NCBI GenBank assembly: GCA_963556145.1 | Contig: OY744461.1 | Coordinates: 4,030,001 to 4,094,000 of the forward strand | Direction: 5' to 3' | Source: Hygrocybe punicea | Lineage: Eukaryota; Basidiomycota; Agaricomycetes; Agaricales; Hygrophoraceae | DNA: 64,000 nucleotides | Shown: piece by piece, positions 62,465 to 64,000 of the stretch | Layout: every line of letters begins with the position of its first letter | Numbering within the stretch: the stretch's first letter is position 1 | Notes under the pieces: model-generated | Told to the model about the DNA's origin: nothing | Databases searched by the model: none | What the model saw: only the letters and a program-made list of their open reading frames with translations | Translations under genes and position numbers: made by a program

Positions 62465-64000
62465 TCAGAAAAACATAGTTTCTCCGATGTCACACACCGT
62501 GAACGCTCCATCCTCAATGCCTACTTTCTTACACTCTTCCACCAATCGCCTGGGCGGTTCGACCACCTCTTCTGTAGTCAGTACCCAAGTTCTGGGTGGC
62601 CAGCGTTCAACAAGTGTCGAACATGAAACAATGCAGCTATGCTCACCCCCAATGCATTCCAAGTGCATGTTTGGCACGCACGTCTTTGAACAGGCGGACG
62701 CTATCTTGAGGCGCACAATGAATAGGCGACATGAAACTCCGGGGGAGATATGCTCTTCACGTCATCATATACGCGTCACACGCACAATCGTCGCGTAGAG
62801 TATGGTGAACTCACCCGATTGGAATCATGGCAAAATCAAATCCACCAAAACGTTTTCCGATGTCCTTGAACGCCGGACATGTAGGCACCTGATCTTCATT
62901 CTGACCATCCCGGACTGCGCGGTAACCGGTGTCACCAGCGAAAAATATCTTGACACCTGCGGGTTCTGACTTGCTTGGTTCACCGGTAATGGATTCTTCA
63001 ACAACCCAGCTGGCCCAGAGTGTCTTGAATCGGTCAAAGACCCCACGTCCAGTGAAATGTTGAGCCGGGGTACACGTTATATCAAATGCAGCCTTCTGGA
63101 GGTCTTTGTCTCCATCAGGGATGTCAACCTCGACGTGCTTTGATTCCCACCAGTCCATGATGTGAGTGTGGCTCTCGGGGTAACCAAGTTTGAGGAAGTA
63201 GGGTGCATTTCCAAGCGGAGCGAAAATATGTGGGAGGCGTGTGCGTGCCAGGAGACCGCGGAGTGTGGCGCTGTCAAGACTGGATCACACATGAATGACA
63301 TCGATGCGCTTGTAAGTTACATTGAAACGATACATACTGATCGTAATGGTTATGCTGGAAGCAGGGGTTTCATAGATAATGTTAAACGGTTTGGTTGATA
63401 GAGCAATGATTTGGACGTACTGAGATGATGATGGCATCAACCTCCGGTATGTCGTCAATATTGCATGGTGGAGCTATACCAAGGGTCTGGTGAATACTGT
63501 CTGAGAAGTGAAGCACTAGCGCGAACATACGCGTGATACGCTTGGGTCCGATCCATTGAGTGGGAGAGCATCTATCACTAAAGACAGGATCGAAAAGAAT
63601 ACGAGCACCTCGAGAAAGAGGCACTGATCCTGTGATCAATCGTGCAGGGAGCTCAACAAGGAAACAAGCGTGTCCGAGCCAAGTTGCTTTGATCTTGTTG
63701 TTATCCACGGCTGCGTTATCTTCAAGGCCCCAGGTTGGTGTTCGAACGGGAATTAGCCTAGCTATGTCCTTCGGGACGGTGGGCGAATGGCGGGCGACCT
63801 CTATTCCCAACTAGACGCCAAAGTAGATAAGCACCTCTTCAGGGATATAACAAATACGCACTGAAACAATATCACTTGCATGGTGGGCATGCCAGCTGGG
63901 CCATGGATTCCGAAACGCGCTAGGTTTGTTGTCAACCCAATGGTCTGGCTTTACCCCAGCTTTGCTCTTTACACTGGACTCAGATACGCGGATTTGTGTG
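62465..64000 (-). CDS. NAPE-PLD-like metallo-beta-lactamase-fold hydrolase (5' end beyond window)
   Basis: The protein matches N-acyl-phosphatidylethanolamine-hydrolysing phospholipase D: HWVDNKPSAFRNPWPSWHAH at the N-terminus, IKATWLGHACFLVEL, ILFDPVFSDRCSPTQWIGPK, PPCNIDDIPEVDAIIIS, then the zinc motif SHNHYDHLD, HIFAPLGNAPYFLKLG, MDWWESKHVEV, ITCTPAQHFTGRGVFD (ligand His), KIFFAGDTGYR (ligand Asp), FDFAMIPIG and ALGMHWGTWVLTTEEV (ligand His). All expected metal ligands are present. The family releases N-acylethanolamine and phosphatidic acid from NAPE at membranes with two zinc ions. The zinc motif HxHxDH is encoded by a separate 17-nt exon at 63338-63354. The start codon lies outside the window. 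Confidence 0.9.

Overview
The window is nuclear DNA of a filamentous basidiomycete, most likely an Agaricomycete (mushroom-forming fungus). Genes carry many short introns (about 45-70 bp, mostly GT-AG). The mobile elements are types typical of mushroom genomes: a BED-finger hAT, a Plavaka-type transposase, a tnp2/CACTA-type transposase, and DUF6698, RTC4-like and Spt5-like accessory genes. There are no operons, ribosome sites or other prokaryotic signals. All gene models were spliced by eye from the sequence and supported by frame continuity and remembered protein families; no database was searched.

Layout. 0-0.8 kb: a broken fragment of fatty acid synthase. 0.87-5.9 kb: an hAT transposon with an intact-looking transposase and a ~200-bp tandem repeat in its upstream arm. 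6.2-8.8 kb: GFA1 (hexosamine synthesis). 8.8-15.6 kb: gene-poor DNA with degenerate ORFs and a 1.1-kb GGT-rich low-complexity block. 15.6-23.5 kb: fungal-specific accessory genes (RTC4-like protein, DUF6698 protein, a small coiled-coil ORF, an unrecognised multi-exon gene) with several local duplications. 24.8-27.3 kb: an Spt5-like NGN/KOW gene. 27.3-36.5 kb: ORF-poor DNA very rich in CACTGGCA/TGCCAGTG and TTCAAGTTG/CAACTTGAA words, containing two short inverted-repeat elements. 36.6-42.2 kb: a Plavaka transposase gene interrupted by a 1.2-kb hAT-like element with a perfect 8-bp target duplication. 42.4-45.3 kb: remnants of a METTL16-like methyltransferase and an FAD monooxygenase, tail to tail. 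45.7-46.0 kb: a perfect 70-bp tandem array. 46.2-49.3 kb: a tnp2-type transposase gene.

From 50.7 kb to the right edge the DNA becomes compact, conserved housekeeping sequence: EXO1 (mismatch/recombination nuclease), a two-finger C2H2 factor, PIG-P (GPI anchor synthesis) divergent from 5-formyl-THF cyclo-ligase, an alpha/beta hydrolase, a RAD51C-like recombinase and a NAPE-PLD-like zinc hydrolase that runs off the edge. EXO1 and the RAD51C-like gene both belong to DNA repair, but nothing shows that they are co-regulated.

The contrast between the repeat-filled left 50 kb and the gene-dense right 13 kb is the main architectural feature. The observations I rate highest are the nested element in Plavaka, the word-enriched 27-36 kb tract, the MITE whose ends match the resident hAT, and two noncanonical features in conserved genes (a GC-AG intron in GFA1 and a 17-nt microexon carrying the zinc motif of the NAPE-PLD-like gene).
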